From Paraburkholderia haematera (GTDB lineage Bacteria; Pseudomonadota; Gammaproteobacteria; Burkholderiales; Burkholderiaceae): 64,000 nt of DNA. Shown piece after piece: positions 8,742 to 16,585 of the stretch. Where the stretch lies: positions 124,001-188,000 of the forward strand of contig NZ_CAJNBK010000003.1 in assembly GCF_905220975.1 (NCBI RefSeq), in the 5' to 3' direction. The notes under the pieces were generated by a model. The model was not told the DNA's origin. It was given only the letters and a program-made list of their open reading frames with translations, and did no database searches. The position numbers and the translations under genes were made by a program. Numbering within the stretch: the first letter of the stretch is position 1; each line of letters starts with the position of its first letter.

Positions 8742-8999
8742 ATGGTCACGTTATTCGACCTCGAAATCGCACATCTTGCGCGTGTGATGGGCGCATCAAT
8801 GATCGGGGATCTCGCGGGACCGATTCTGCCCGCCACCTACTGGCGCGAGCGGCTTCATCACCTGCTCGATGCACAGCACCTGACCAATGCGCAATTGCGC
8901 TCGCTGGACAGCCTGCTGCTGCAACTGGATGAACTCGAAGCCCGGGCCGCGAATAATACCGGGACCCTGGTCACTGACCGCATGGGCCAACGGGGCTGA
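8742..8999 (+). CDS. Small hypothetical protein (85 aa)
   Basis: ATG 8742 has GAGGGA upstream at proper spacing. The protein is acidic and mostly helical (VTLFDLEIAHLARVMGAS, then YWRERLHHLLDAQHLT, then a leucine-rich amphipathic helix LRSLDSLLLQLDELEARA). No signal peptide or transmembrane segment is present. It resembles conserved small cytosolic proteins of Burkholderia that carry no known domain. No neighbour suggests a role. Confidence 0.6.
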   Translation: MVTLFDLEIAHLARVMGASMIGDLAGPILPATYWRERLHHLLDAQHLTNAQLRSLDSLLLQLDELEARAANNTGTLVTDRMGQRG

Positions 9000-9284
9000 T
9001 CATCTGAATGGAGAAGTGCGGAGATTTACTCCACTGCCTGAGGCTCACTGTTTAACTCGTTCGTGTATCACAGCCTCGTCCAGCCACAGCATCCTGCGGC
9101 AGACGGTGTCGATCTCGGCGGGGGATTTCTGTTGATCGCGATTCCCGTCCTGTTCATTTTGTTGCCGCTACGACACTTCAGAATGGCCTTCACATGGATT
9201 GCGGAGGCCAAATTGTAATGTCCGTTTTCGCGGTAATACGACCTCGGAATCCAGCAAGAACATTGGCGCCTCAATCAAAGAAAA
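9000..9284. other. Intergenic DNA, nothing recognised
   Basis: No supported gene. The stretch leads to the palindromic element at 9285-9346 that follows the reductase gene on the other strand. Confidence 0.45.
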
Positions 9285-9346
9285 CCCACAACGTTCCGGT
9301 TCAGCGGCGACGCGGCAGCGCCGTCCGCTGCAACCGCTTGTTAGAC
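9285..9346 (-). repeat. attC-like palindromic element at the 3' end of the reductase gene
   Basis: Read on the minus strand the element begins GTCTAAC (fits the integron R'' box RYYYAAC, and its TAA is the stop codon of the reductase gene). CGGTTGCAGCGG follows, then an imperfect GC stem, then CCGCTGAACCGG, the near-complement with one unpaired base, and last a weak GTTGTGG in place of the R' box GTTRRRY. This order, with one extra-helical base, is the architecture of an integron attC site. The R' box departs from consensus, so it is probably inactive. No integrase gene is in the window. Confidence 0.5.
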
Positions 9347-10009
9347 GTCATTGTGCCCTTGGCGCCGGAGTACAACATGGGTGGCTTTCTCCGACGCAAC
9401 GAACTGAACGCATTCGTATCCCAGAGCGCGTACGTCAATCCCCTCGAACAGTCGCTCTCCCCCACCCAGCAGGACCGGCGAGATAGCGACGTGCAGCTCA
9501 TCGATGAGGCCCGCACGAAGATATTGCTGGATAGTGTTAGCGCCGCCGCCAATGCGCACATCCATTCCGTTGGCTGCCTCGCGCGCCCGGTCAAGCGCCT
9601 CGTGAATACCGCCCGTGACGAAGTAGAATGTCGTTCCGCCTTCCATCTGGATCGGCGGGCGCGCGTGATGAGTCAAGATGAAAGTTGGAACGTGATAGGG
9701 TGGGTTGTCCCCCCACCAGCCTTTCCAGTTCATGTCGGGCCACGAACCGCGAATCGGCGCGAACATGTTTCTTCCGAGAATCCAGGCGCCAACATTCTTG
9801 AAGCCCCGCGCAGCGAAGTCGTCATCGATCCCCGTTGTGCCACCATCGGCGCCAAACAGGGTCCGTTGGAACGTGCGTGTCGGGACTAACCACTGGTGCA
9901 AATCTGTCCCGCCCACGCCGAGCGGATTACTCATGTCCTGATTCGGACCAGCTCCGTATCCGTCAAGCGAGATGGTAAAGCCATTAACTCGGACGCGTGT
10001 CATTTTCAT
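9341..10009 (-). CDS. RibD C-terminal / dihydrofolate reductase-like protein
   Basis: A 222-residue protein of the RibD_C/DHFR-like family of NADPH-dependent reductases. Seen are the N-terminal strand and SLDGYGAGP (the family S-x-DG), LGRNMFAP (R-x-T/M-F/Y) near residue 79, TFILTHHAR near residue 110, and VRIGGGANTIQQYLRAGLIDELHVAISPVLLGGG, given here as the GGGA nucleotide loop and IDELHVAISPVLLG, both near the C-terminus. The start at 10009 has AAGGAGG. The true substrate of such single-domain members is unknown. The gene stands alone; its stop codon lies inside an attC-like hairpin, which suggests that it may once have been a mobile cassette. Confidence 0.85.
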   Translation of the reverse strand: MKMTRVRVNGFTISLDGYGAGPNQDMSNPLGVGGTDLHQWLVPTRTFQRTLFGADGGTTGIDDDFAARGFKNVGAWILGRNMFAPIRGSWPDMNWKGWWGDNPPYHVPTFILTHHARPPIQMEGGTTFYFVTGGIHEALDRAREAANGMDVRIGGGANTIQQYLRAGLIDELHVAISPVLLGGGERLFEGIDVRALGYECVQFVASEKATHVVLRRQGHNDV

Positions 10010-10431
10010 GCCCTCCTTTCGATCGACGCCTAACGTAATGTCAACCGCAAGACTTGCGACTTATATCAGTCACTGCGGTATACATTGGCCATAAGAATCC
10101 TAAAAAATGCCTTACCAGCTTGGTCTTCAGCGTTCATTGTAAAAATTCAGCTAAAAGAACGCCCGTGAAACCCCGCACTCAACAACGCGTAATCCGGCAG
10201 TAGTATTGCAATGAAATATGCCGCCTGCCAATCAAAAGTTGCGATACGGCATCGAATAGGTCCGATGCGGGAATGTCGCAAAATGGCCGCACGGAGCCCA
10301 ACGACGACCGGCTCAGGACGTGAAGCCGCCCTTCGGACTTCTGGCACCGCATGGGCCTCTTCGAGCTTTAGCTGCCGTCCAACGAGGTGTTGTCATTCCC
10401 CGGTGACTGGATTGTTCAAAGCGACACTGAC
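10010..10431. other. Intergenic DNA, no supported gene
   Basis: The upstream region of the reductase gene. A few short frames exist on both strands, but none shows a domain or ribosome site. The next notable elements are the promoter and terminator at 10432-10574. Confidence 0.45.
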
Positions 10432-10460
10432 TTGTCTCATTCCGTGCGCTGCATTATGCT
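10432..10460 (+). promoter_or_regulatory. Candidate sigma-70 promoter
   Basis: TTGTCT (10432-10437) and TATGCT (10455-10460) are separated by exactly 17 bases. Transcription would start near 10467 and would run into the terminator at 10551. Confidence 0.45.
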
Positions 10461-10466
10461 TTGGCA

Positions 10467-10578
10467 CATGAACCGATCCCACATCAACTCGATTATTAAC
10501 GCCGCGACAGTCTCGGCGGGATAGCTATTGAGTTGACAATACGCAATCACAACCCGCCCAGAAGGCGGGTTTTTGCTT
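10467..10578 (+). ncRNA. Candidate small RNA or leader RNA of about 110 nt
   Basis: Bounded by the promoter-like pair at 10432/10455 and the strong terminator at 10551-10574. Inside is an 18-codon frame (ATG 10468 to TAG 10522) that begins MNRSHINSIIN, much like the N-terminus of D-lyxose isomerase, so the stretch could also be the remains of such a gene. It could be a free small RNA, an attenuator for the kinase gene at 10606, or a relic. Confidence 0.3.
10551..10574 (+). terminator. Strong intrinsic terminator
   Basis: AACCCGCC, loop CAGAA, GGCGGGTT, then more T. This is a perfect 8-bp GC-rich stem directly followed by a T-run. It lies 32 bases upstream of the kinase start. Confidence 0.8.
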
Positions 10579-10605
10579 TCTGGGCCCAAATTGGAGCGCC
10601 TGGAA

Positions 10606-11178
10606 ATGACGAGTGAGAGCAGGTTTCCTGACAGTGTTGGATCTTTTAACACAGCCACTCTCCATATGGTCTGTGGCAAAATTGCCTCGGGCAAGTCCAC
10701 GCTAACGGCTCGTCTGGTGAATTCTCAGCGGATGGTCCTGATCAGCGAAGACGTATGGATCGCGCGTCTTTATCCGGGTGAAATTCATACACTGGCCGAC
10801 TATGTGCGCTACGCGGGACGCCTCAAGACGCTCATCACCGAGCACATTCAATCGCTCCTCTCGGCAGGGATATCAGTGGTACTGGACTTCCCATTTAACA
10901 CGACAAACACTCGTGCATGGGGGCACTCCTTGTTTCAAGCCGCCGGCTGCGAACATCAGCTTCACTATCTGGATGTGAGCGATGAGACTTGCAAATCCAG
11001 GCTAAGGGCGAGAAACGCGTCAGGCGAGCATCCGTTCCAGACGTCCGACGCTCAGTATGAACTGATCACTCGCTATTTCGTCCCGCCCGTGCCAAGCGAA
11101 GGATTCAACATCACGGTGTACGACGAGACAGGGAATGTCCGTTGCCGGAGCGCGCAAGACACTGGATTGTCCAGATAG
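10606..11178 (+). CDS. P-loop ATP-binding kinase-like protein (AAA_33 type)
   Basis: A 190-residue P-loop protein. Walker A is CGKIASGKST near residues 23-32, preceded by the strand TLHMV. A Walker B-like strand ISVVLDFPFN follows near residue 87, then RARNASGEHPF, a lid-like arginine segment. This order fits small zeta-toxin/gluconate-kinase-like proteins of the AAA_33 group, which phosphorylate small molecules or act in repair of metabolites. The true substrate is unknown. ATG 10606 has GGAG at about 10 bases; an upstream in-frame TTG at 10573 would overlap the terminator and is rejected. The gene stands alone behind a terminator, which may control it. Confidence 0.75.
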   Translation: MTSESRFPDSVGSFNTATLHMVCGKIASGKSTLTARLVNSQRMVLISEDVWIARLYPGEIHTLADYVRYAGRLKTLITEHIQSLLSAGISVVLDFPFNTTNTRAWGHSLFQAAGCEHQLHYLDVSDETCKSRLRARNASGEHPFQTSDAQYELITRYFVPPVPSEGFNITVYDETGNVRCRSAQDTGLSR

Positions 11179-11367
11179 AAACAAATCCCGATGGCTGCTG
11201 CTGGCCGGACAGCGACCGACTGACGGTTGATCGCCATCCGGCGGCCCCTGGGTTCAAACGTCAGTCTGCTTCACAATCTCAAGCGCACCATCTGCCTTGA
11301 TGCCAAGAGATACCTTCGAGGTAAAGGGGAAACGTTGCAGAGCGCTCAATCCATTGCCGCGATTGCT

Positions 11368-11856
11368 TCATCCATGCTTGATGTCAAGCAGCCGCGCATC
11401 CAGCCGCCGCGCTAGCGCGGCGCCGCCTTCGCGCATCACCGCATCGTGGTTCCACTGAAAGACCGGTCGCAACAACGGCGCCAATGCATTCATCCATGCG
11501 CGGTTCGTATGCACGCACCAGTCATAGCGGACCACGGTAAGGTTGCGTCCGTCGGTCGAAAAGCTCCACTGGCCGGTGCCTTCTACGTCACCACTCGCTT
11601 CTCCCTCCAGCGCGACCAACGGGTCAACGCGTGTCACCCGCATATCGAACACGAGGCGATAGGGTAACCAGCCCTTCCACGTATAGCGTTGTACAGCGCC
11701 CACGCCCTGATTGGAACCCGGCTCTAGCTGGTCCACGCGCTCGACGTTATTCCACCACTCGGGCCAGCGCGCCGAATCGTGGATTGCCGCCCAAACGTCC
11801 TGCACCGGCGCATCAATGCGCCAAATGGTGGAAAAGCGGTATTTGACCGTCCGCAA
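11368..11856 (-). CDS. SRPBCC-superfamily protein (polyketide cyclase/dehydrase type)
   Basis: A 162-residue START/Bet v1-like fold. It opens YRFSTIWRIDAPVQDVWAAI, here given as the parts WRIDAP and VWAAIHD, which is the usual N-terminal strand and helix; WPEWWNNVERVDQLEPG follows (tryptophan-rich loop typical of the family). Later strands carry YDWCVHTNRAW. Such proteins bind hydrophobic ligands in a deep cavity. The start is TTG 11856, supported by GGAGG 8 bases before it; no in-frame ATG gives the complete fold. Its neighbours give no clue about the ligand. Confidence 0.8.
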   Translation of the reverse strand: MRTVKYRFSTIWRIDAPVQDVWAAIHDSARWPEWWNNVERVDQLEPGSNQGVGAVQRYTWKGWLPYRLVFDMRVTRVDPLVALEGEASGDVEGTGQWSFSTDGRNLTVVRYDWCVHTNRAWMNALAPLLRPVFQWNHDAVMREGGAALARRLDARLLDIKHG

Positions 11857-12263
11857 GCGCCCTCCATTCTTAATATTCTTCCAGAGATTTTGTCAGATGC
11901 TCACTGCACTTGCCATCACCGGCGAAACAGCACCGCGTTTCCACCCCTCGATCTTGTCGAGCCCTCTGCAACAAAACGTAGGACAGCTAGAGGCATCCGG
12001 GCAGTCTACGAGGGCCGACGGCCGAGGGCGTCAAACCCGACCGACTGCCGCCTGATGCGACCGCCGCATGTCGACCCGATTCGACCGATCGATACACCTG
12101 TATCCCGCTGACCGCTTGCGAAGTACAACGGACTCTTCGGCCATCGAGCAGTCCGACACCCATCCAGGTTAAGCGTTCGATCGCAGTACGCTTCAGGTGC
12201 GACCAACGGGTGAAACGAAACCGCCATTGAGAATCGTGTCAGTGAGCCGCAGTCACCTGCCCC
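11857..12263. other. Intergenic stretch of about 400 bases, nothing recognised
   Basis: No supported gene. It separates the SRPBCC gene from the AraC gene, both on the minus strand. No clear terminator hairpin or repeat was found by eye. Confidence 0.45.
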
Positions 12264-13259
12264 TCAATGCGACGAGACGAACTTTGACTCTGGAAACGCC
12301 GGTGGCAGCGCGAAGCTCTCGCGAAGGCGCTTCGTCTCTGCGGCAGGCGTTCGCCCAAAAAGTCGCTTGAATTCCCGACTGAATTGAGAGGAGCTGGCAT
12401 AGCCGACTGCATGACACGCCGCCTCGGCAGTCATGCTTTGGCGCACCATTAGCAAGCGAGCCTGATGCAATCGGGTGGATTTCACGTACTGCATCGGCGA
12501 AGTACTCGTGATGGCCTTGAAGTGGCTGTGGAACGTAGGAACGCTCATCCCGGCCTGGCTTGCCAGGCCGGGGAGGTCGAGCGGCTCTGCATAGGTCGCA
12601 TGGATACGCTCCAGCGCTCTCCCAATCTTGCCAAATTGCCCCTGCATCGCTAAAGCCGCACGCATTGCGTTGCCTTGTCCGCCGGTAAGAACACGAAAAT
12701 ACAATTCACGTACCAGACCAGGACCAAGGATAGCCGCGTCAAGTGGCTGGTTCATTGCCTCAAGAAAGCGCAGTACGGACGCTCGCATCTTCGCATCCAT
12801 TGGACTCGACATCATGGTCTCTGGCACGTCGCCAGCCGATGGCAAACCATGATGATTTATCTGAATCATGAGTTCGGCCGCCACCTGAAAGTCCAGATGC
12901 AGGTATAGGGCCAGTAGCGGACACTCGGGTGTCGCGTCGGTCTCCATCGTGAAGGGGACCGGCACTGCAACAGCGAGATAGTGCTGCGCGTCATACACAT
13001 AGACCCGGTCGCCAAAAAATCCCCGCTTTCTACCCTGGCAAACGATCACGATGCCGGGATCGTATAGCACCGGTGTGCGAGACAACGCCCGGTCCGAACG
13101 CAGGATACGCACATCGCGCAACGCAGTCAGGTTGTAGCCTTCCTGAGGAGCCAGCGCGGCCAGCAGGGCCACCATCCGGCGCTGTTCACGTGCGCTTGCA
13201 GAAGAAACACGTTGCTCAATGCTCCCCTTGCGGGCTGCTTTGCTCATAGAAATAGGCAA
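12264..13259 (-). CDS. AraC-family transcriptional regulator
   Basis: A 331-residue regulator with the AraC_N ligand domain first (LSRTPVLYDPGIVIVCQGRK and then YLAVAVPVPF, split motifs of this N-terminal cupin-like fold) and an AraC DNA-binding domain at the C-terminus: LASQAGMSVPTFHSHFKAIT, then SPMQYVKSTRLHQARLLM, then AACHAVGYASSSQFSREFKR, residues about 230-315. The start may be 13259 or the internal Met at 13247. It is divergent from the SDR gene at 13342, with only 82 bases between, a common arrangement in which the AraC protein activates the neighbouring oxidoreductase. Confidence 0.92.
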   Translation of the reverse strand: MPISMSKAARKGSIEQRVSSASAREQRRMVALLAALAPQEGYNLTALRDVRILRSDRALSRTPVLYDPGIVIVCQGRKRGFFGDRVYVYDAQHYLAVAVPVPFTMETDATPECPLLALYLHLDFQVAAELMIQINHHGLPSAGDVPETMMSSPMDAKMRASVLRFLEAMNQPLDAAILGPGLVRELYFRVLTGGQGNAMRAALAMQGQFGKIGRALERIHATYAEPLDLPGLASQAGMSVPTFHSHFKAITSTSPMQYVKSTRLHQARLLMVRQSMTAEAACHAVGYASSSQFSREFKRLFGRTPAAETKRLRESFALPPAFPESKFVSSH

Positions 13260-13341
13260 TAAATATAGAGAATTGAGTCTGATTTACGTGGAATATTCAG
13301 AATAACATGCAACTCTCCAAACCAACCCAGGAGCGTTCGCA

Positions 13342-14175
13342 ATGCCATCAACCAAAACCATGCTCATCACGGGTGTCAGTAGCGGCTTCGGACGCGCATT
13401 GGCCGAAGAAGCGCTCGCCGCGGGGTATCGAGTCGTCGGCACGGTACGAAGCGAGCAGGCAAAACAGAGCTTTGAATCGCTTGACTCCGCAAACGCATTC
13501 GGTCGAATACTTGACGTAACTGACTTCGATTCAATCGAAGATGTCGTCAACGGAATTGAGGCAAGCGTGGGACCCCTGGACGTGCTGGTGAACAACGCCG
13601 GTTACGGTCACGAGGGCGTCATGGAAGAGTCGCCGCTTGCTGAAATGCGTCGGCAATTCGACGTGAACGTGTTCGGTGCTGTTGCCGTCATGAAGAGTGT
13701 GTTGCCGTATATGCGCGAGCGACGGCGCGGACATATTCTCAACATCACATCGATGGGCGGCTTTATGACCATGCCGGGAATCGCCTACTACTGCGGCAGC
13801 AAATTCGCATTGGAGGGAATTTCCGAGGTCCTTGGCAAAGAAGTCAAACCGTTCGGTATCCACGTGACCGCAGTGGCCCCAGGGTCTTTTCGCACTGAGT
13901 GGGCCGGTGGTTCGATGGTTCGAACGCCGCGCTCGATCCCGGACTACGACGCGCTATTCGACCCAATTAGAAAAGGACGGGAAGAGAAAAGCGGCAGGCA
14001 ACTCGGGGACCCTGTGAAAGCTGCACGTGCCATGTTGTCCGTGATCGAAAACGACGAACCGCCATCGCATCTTCTGCTCGGAAGTGATGCGCTCGGGTTG
14101 GTCCGGGAAAAGCTCTCGTCACTCAGTGCAGAATTTGATGCGTGGGAAGGTGTTAGCCGATCGACGGACGGATGA
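13342..14175 (+). CDS. Short-chain dehydrogenase/reductase
   Basis: A 277-residue SDR. The Rossmann glycine motif TGVSSGFGR lies at residues 10-18, NNAG at about 84-87, serine in NITSMGG at about 134-140, and YYCGSK gives the catalytic YxxxK at about 149-153. PGSFRTEW follows. It resembles the SDR group that oxidises or reduces steroid-like or small alcohol substrates with NADP. The substrate cannot be read from sequence. A GGAG-like site precedes ATG 13342. The divergent AraC gene probably controls it. Confidence 0.92.
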   Translation: MPSTKTMLITGVSSGFGRALAEEALAAGYRVVGTVRSEQAKQSFESLDSANAFGRILDVTDFDSIEDVVNGIEASVGPLDVLVNNAGYGHEGVMEESPLAEMRRQFDVNVFGAVAVMKSVLPYMRERRRGHILNITSMGGFMTMPGIAYYCGSKFALEGISEVLGKEVKPFGIHVTAVAPGSFRTEWAGGSMVRTPRSIPDYDALFDPIRKGREEKSGRQLGDPVKAARAMLSVIENDEPPSHLLLGSDALGLVREKLSSLSAEFDAWEGVSRSTDG

Positions 14176-14369
14176 GTGCGCATAGCGCCCGCATTTGGAA
14201 ACGATGTGAAGCGGCTCGTTGGCAATAAACAGGCCATAAGCAGGCAACAAACAGCGCCCGATGAATCTGAGGAAGTTCGAAGCGGGCTTCTCCTTGGCGG
14301 GCCGTTTTTTTGCCTGTCGCCAACGGCCATGTCAGCGCTTTATAGATGGAATGGTCTGGAAAGCGGCCT

Positions 14370-15617
14370 TCAAACGGACATCAGCTTCTCAATCGTAGAC
14401 ACGGTATTTGCCAGTCCATGCTCGGCCCTTATCCGGATGCCAAGCGTCTGTGCACGCGCGCGTACCTCCGCCCTTTCGGCGAATTCAATGCCCTGCACAA
14501 GCGATGAAGCTCGAAGCCGCCTACCGTCCACGGGATCGGCGGCGACTCCGGCACGCCGGAGGCGATCGGCCCAAAAAAACTGGTCACCCGCAAACGGCAC
14601 CACAACGGATGGCACCCCCGATCGGGCCGCAGAATGCGTGGTGCCGGAGCCACCGTGATGAACCACGAGCGATGTCCGTGGAAATAGCCAGTCGTGAGGC
14701 GTTTCGTCGATCACGTGGAAATTGACCGGCAACGCCGACCTATCCACTCCACTCCAGCCGGGATAGAACAGGGCCCGGCGCCCGGCCACCGCTTCAATGA
14801 CGTCGCTCAGCAACTTCGACCTGTCGAAACCCATCATGCTTCCGAAGCCGATATACATGGGCGCTTCGCCAGCTTCAAGGAAATCTGCCAGTGCCTTCGG
14901 TGCGCACCAGTTGATCGACGAAGGAGGCACCCATTGCCCGTAGGCGTGTGCATTCACGGGCCAGTCGGCTGGTTGGCATCCAGAATCAGTCAGCAAGCTG
15001 GGCGATACGCCGAAGAGCATCGGATGATCGGTCCACAGCTCATGCCGGGGCGGCAGCCCGCACACGGCTGTCCGCGCAGCATTGATCTTCTTTCGAAAGG
15101 CTCGCCATAACATGCCGTTGACAAAGTGATGGCTTGCGCGGTTAAAAATGGCCGGTATGTACCTTGGAGGAAGAAAGGGAGAAGCGAACGCCGCGGTTGG
15201 CGTAATCGGAATGAACCCCGCACCAATGGCTTTGACGCCGAGATGTTCGGCGGCCGATAAACCAGCGAAAGCGGCAAGCCCCGAGACGATAATGGCATCA
15301 CAACCTTTGCCGGCCGCTACGATTTCTCGCAGCCATGCCTCGGCATTCGTATTGGCAATGCGCGCTAGCGCATTCGCCGTGCCTGAAAAACCTTGTTCCC
15401 CTGCTACGACGCCGGAAATGGCAAGCGTCGGCTGCAGCGTCCCCTTGATGTCTCCCGCCAGCGCAACCGACGGCACATTTAACGCGCTGGCCGCGCCAAG
15501 CGTCGCGCTGTCGGCCAGCAAAAGCGCTTCGTGGCCGGCATCCATCAGCGCGCGGCACAGTGCGGCCAGCGGGCGTGTATCGCCTTCCGTGCCGTAGGTT
15601 GCAGCGACGAATTTCAT
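14370..15617 (-). CDS. UDP-glucosyltransferase-like glycosyltransferase (GT1/MGT type)
   Basis: A 415-residue GT-B glycosyltransferase. The N-terminal domain starts MKFVAATYGTEGDTRPLAAL (the usual GT1/GT28 acceptor-side opening with G-D-x-RP). The C-terminal donor domain shows YIGFGSMMGFD, then VVHHGGSGTTHSAARSGVPS near residues 320-340, the sugar-nucleotide binding motif, and PFAGDQFFWADRL. Members glucosylate lipids such as sterols, rhamnolipids or macrolides. The start overlaps the TetR stop by four bases (ATGA), so the two are translationally coupled and the TetR protein probably controls the transferase. This pairing suggests a detoxification or resistance task. Confidence 0.88.
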   Translation of the reverse strand: MKFVAATYGTEGDTRPLAALCRALMDAGHEALLLADSATLGAASALNVPSVALAGDIKGTLQPTLAISGVVAGEQGFSGTANALARIANTNAEAWLREIVAAGKGCDAIIVSGLAAFAGLSAAEHLGVKAIGAGFIPITPTAAFASPFLPPRYIPAIFNRASHHFVNGMLWRAFRKKINAARTAVCGLPPRHELWTDHPMLFGVSPSLLTDSGCQPADWPVNAHAYGQWVPPSSINWCAPKALADFLEAGEAPMYIGFGSMMGFDRSKLLSDVIEAVAGRRALFYPGWSGVDRSALPVNFHVIDETPHDWLFPRTSLVVHHGGSGTTHSAARSGVPSVVVPFAGDQFFWADRLRRAGVAADPVDGRRLRASSLVQGIEFAERAEVRARAQTLGIRIRAEHGLANTVSTIEKLMSV

Positions 15618-16255
15618 GATTTTCGGCGCTTGACGGTGGGCGTGCGCGGGCGGGCGGCACCCTCAACGAACAGTTTGACGATCGCCGCGAATTCCTCCCG
15701 GAGCACGAGTCCAGGCGTGATAAGCCAGCGCATCAGTGCGCCGAAATAAAGATGATGCAACAAAGTCGCGAGATGGGAGGCAGCGAGATCGTCGCGCAAC
15801 TCGCCCGTGTGCTGCCCTCGGCTGATCAGCATGACAAAACCGTCAACGTGGTCGCTGGGCGGAGCGCCGTCCTCGCGCTCTGTCGCCTCGAAACTCAGCA
15901 GGCGAAATCGAAGATAGGGTGCGATCCAGGCGCGGTGCGCTTCGCACCAGGCGGCGGACGCATCGAGCATGACGGAGATAGCCGCCTCGAAGTCCGGTTG
16001 CCGCTCGATAAGAGGTTGCAGATGCACCCTATCGATTGCAAGTTGGGCGTGAATCCAGTGCGCCAGCACGGCCTCTTTGGTCGGGAAGTGGTTGTAGAGC
16101 GTTCCCTTGGCCACGTCGGCTTCGACTGCGATCTGCTCCATCGTCACTACTTCGTAGCCGTGCGATTTAAATAGACGGATGGCGGTCTCCGCCAGGAGAT
16201 CCAGTGTCCTCGCACGCTTCTTCGCGCGACGATCGGGTGTGTCCGAATCAGTCAT
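15614..16255 (-). CDS. TetR-family regulator of the glycosyltransferase operon
   Basis: A 213-residue TetR protein. The helix-turn-helix runs LAETAIRLFKSHGYEVVTM, then EQIAVEADVAKGTLYNHF, residues about 20-58, ending NHFPTKEAVLAHW. The rest is helical and probably binds the inducer. It is the first gene of a two-gene operon with the glycosyltransferase. The inverted repeat TTGAAC-3-GTTCAA lies 31 bases upstream of its start, so autorepression is likely. Confidence 0.9.
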   Translation of the reverse strand: MTDSDTPDRRAKKRARTLDLLAETAIRLFKSHGYEVVTMEQIAVEADVAKGTLYNHFPTKEAVLAHWIHAQLAIDRVHLQPLIERQPDFEAAISVMLDASAAWCEAHRAWIAPYLRFRLLSFEATEREDGAPPSDHVDGFVMLISRGQHTGELRDDLAASHLATLLHHLYFGALMRWLITPGLVLREEFAAIVKLFVEGAARPRTPTVKRRKS

Positions 16256-16285
16256 GCTACTCGTCAGATTGAACTACGATTATAT

Positions 16286-16300
16286 TTGAACATCGTTCAA
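16286..16300. promoter_or_regulatory. Inverted repeat, candidate TetR operator
   Basis: TTGAAC, three bases, GTTCAA, within an AT-rich stretch just upstream of the TetR gene on the minus strand. A further TTGAAC lies at 16269-16274. Position suggests autoregulation. Confidence 0.55.
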
Positions 16301-16502
16301 TTAAATATAGGGCAGTGTACCCGCGTCTGTCAAGCGGGAAGCGGTCGCCGCATCGGCCCGGCGTCGGCAGCCCGGCAACCGCAATCTCCCATTGAGCGTT
16401 ATTGCGCACGTTCTCCTGGAACGTGATAAACGCGCACGCATCCCAACCTACCCCAGGGAAAAAACCAGTGGACTGGCCATCCTCAGGGTGTAGGATCCAA
16501 TC

Positions 16503-16522
16503 GTTACATCACTTAATGTAAC
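16503..16522. promoter_or_regulatory. Inverted repeat GTTACAT-6-ATGTAAC, candidate operator
   Basis: A perfect 7-bp inverted repeat with a 6-base spacer in an AT-rich promoter-like stretch 64 bases upstream of the M24 gene. TTACAT...ATGTAA sites are typical for TetR-type regulators of lipid or acid metabolism genes. Which regulator binds is unknown. Confidence 0.55.
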
Positions 16523-16585
16523 AATAAAAAATGTCATCGTGATGGGCCGCCGCACGCCCGTCGGACAACCTACTCGGAGGCAGGT

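Noticed and set aside
10468..10524. 18-codon frame as a genuine leader peptide gene
   Set aside because: It could be the remains of a D-lyxose isomerase gene. There is no run of control codons as in amino-acid attenuators, so I list it only as part of the small-RNA candidate.
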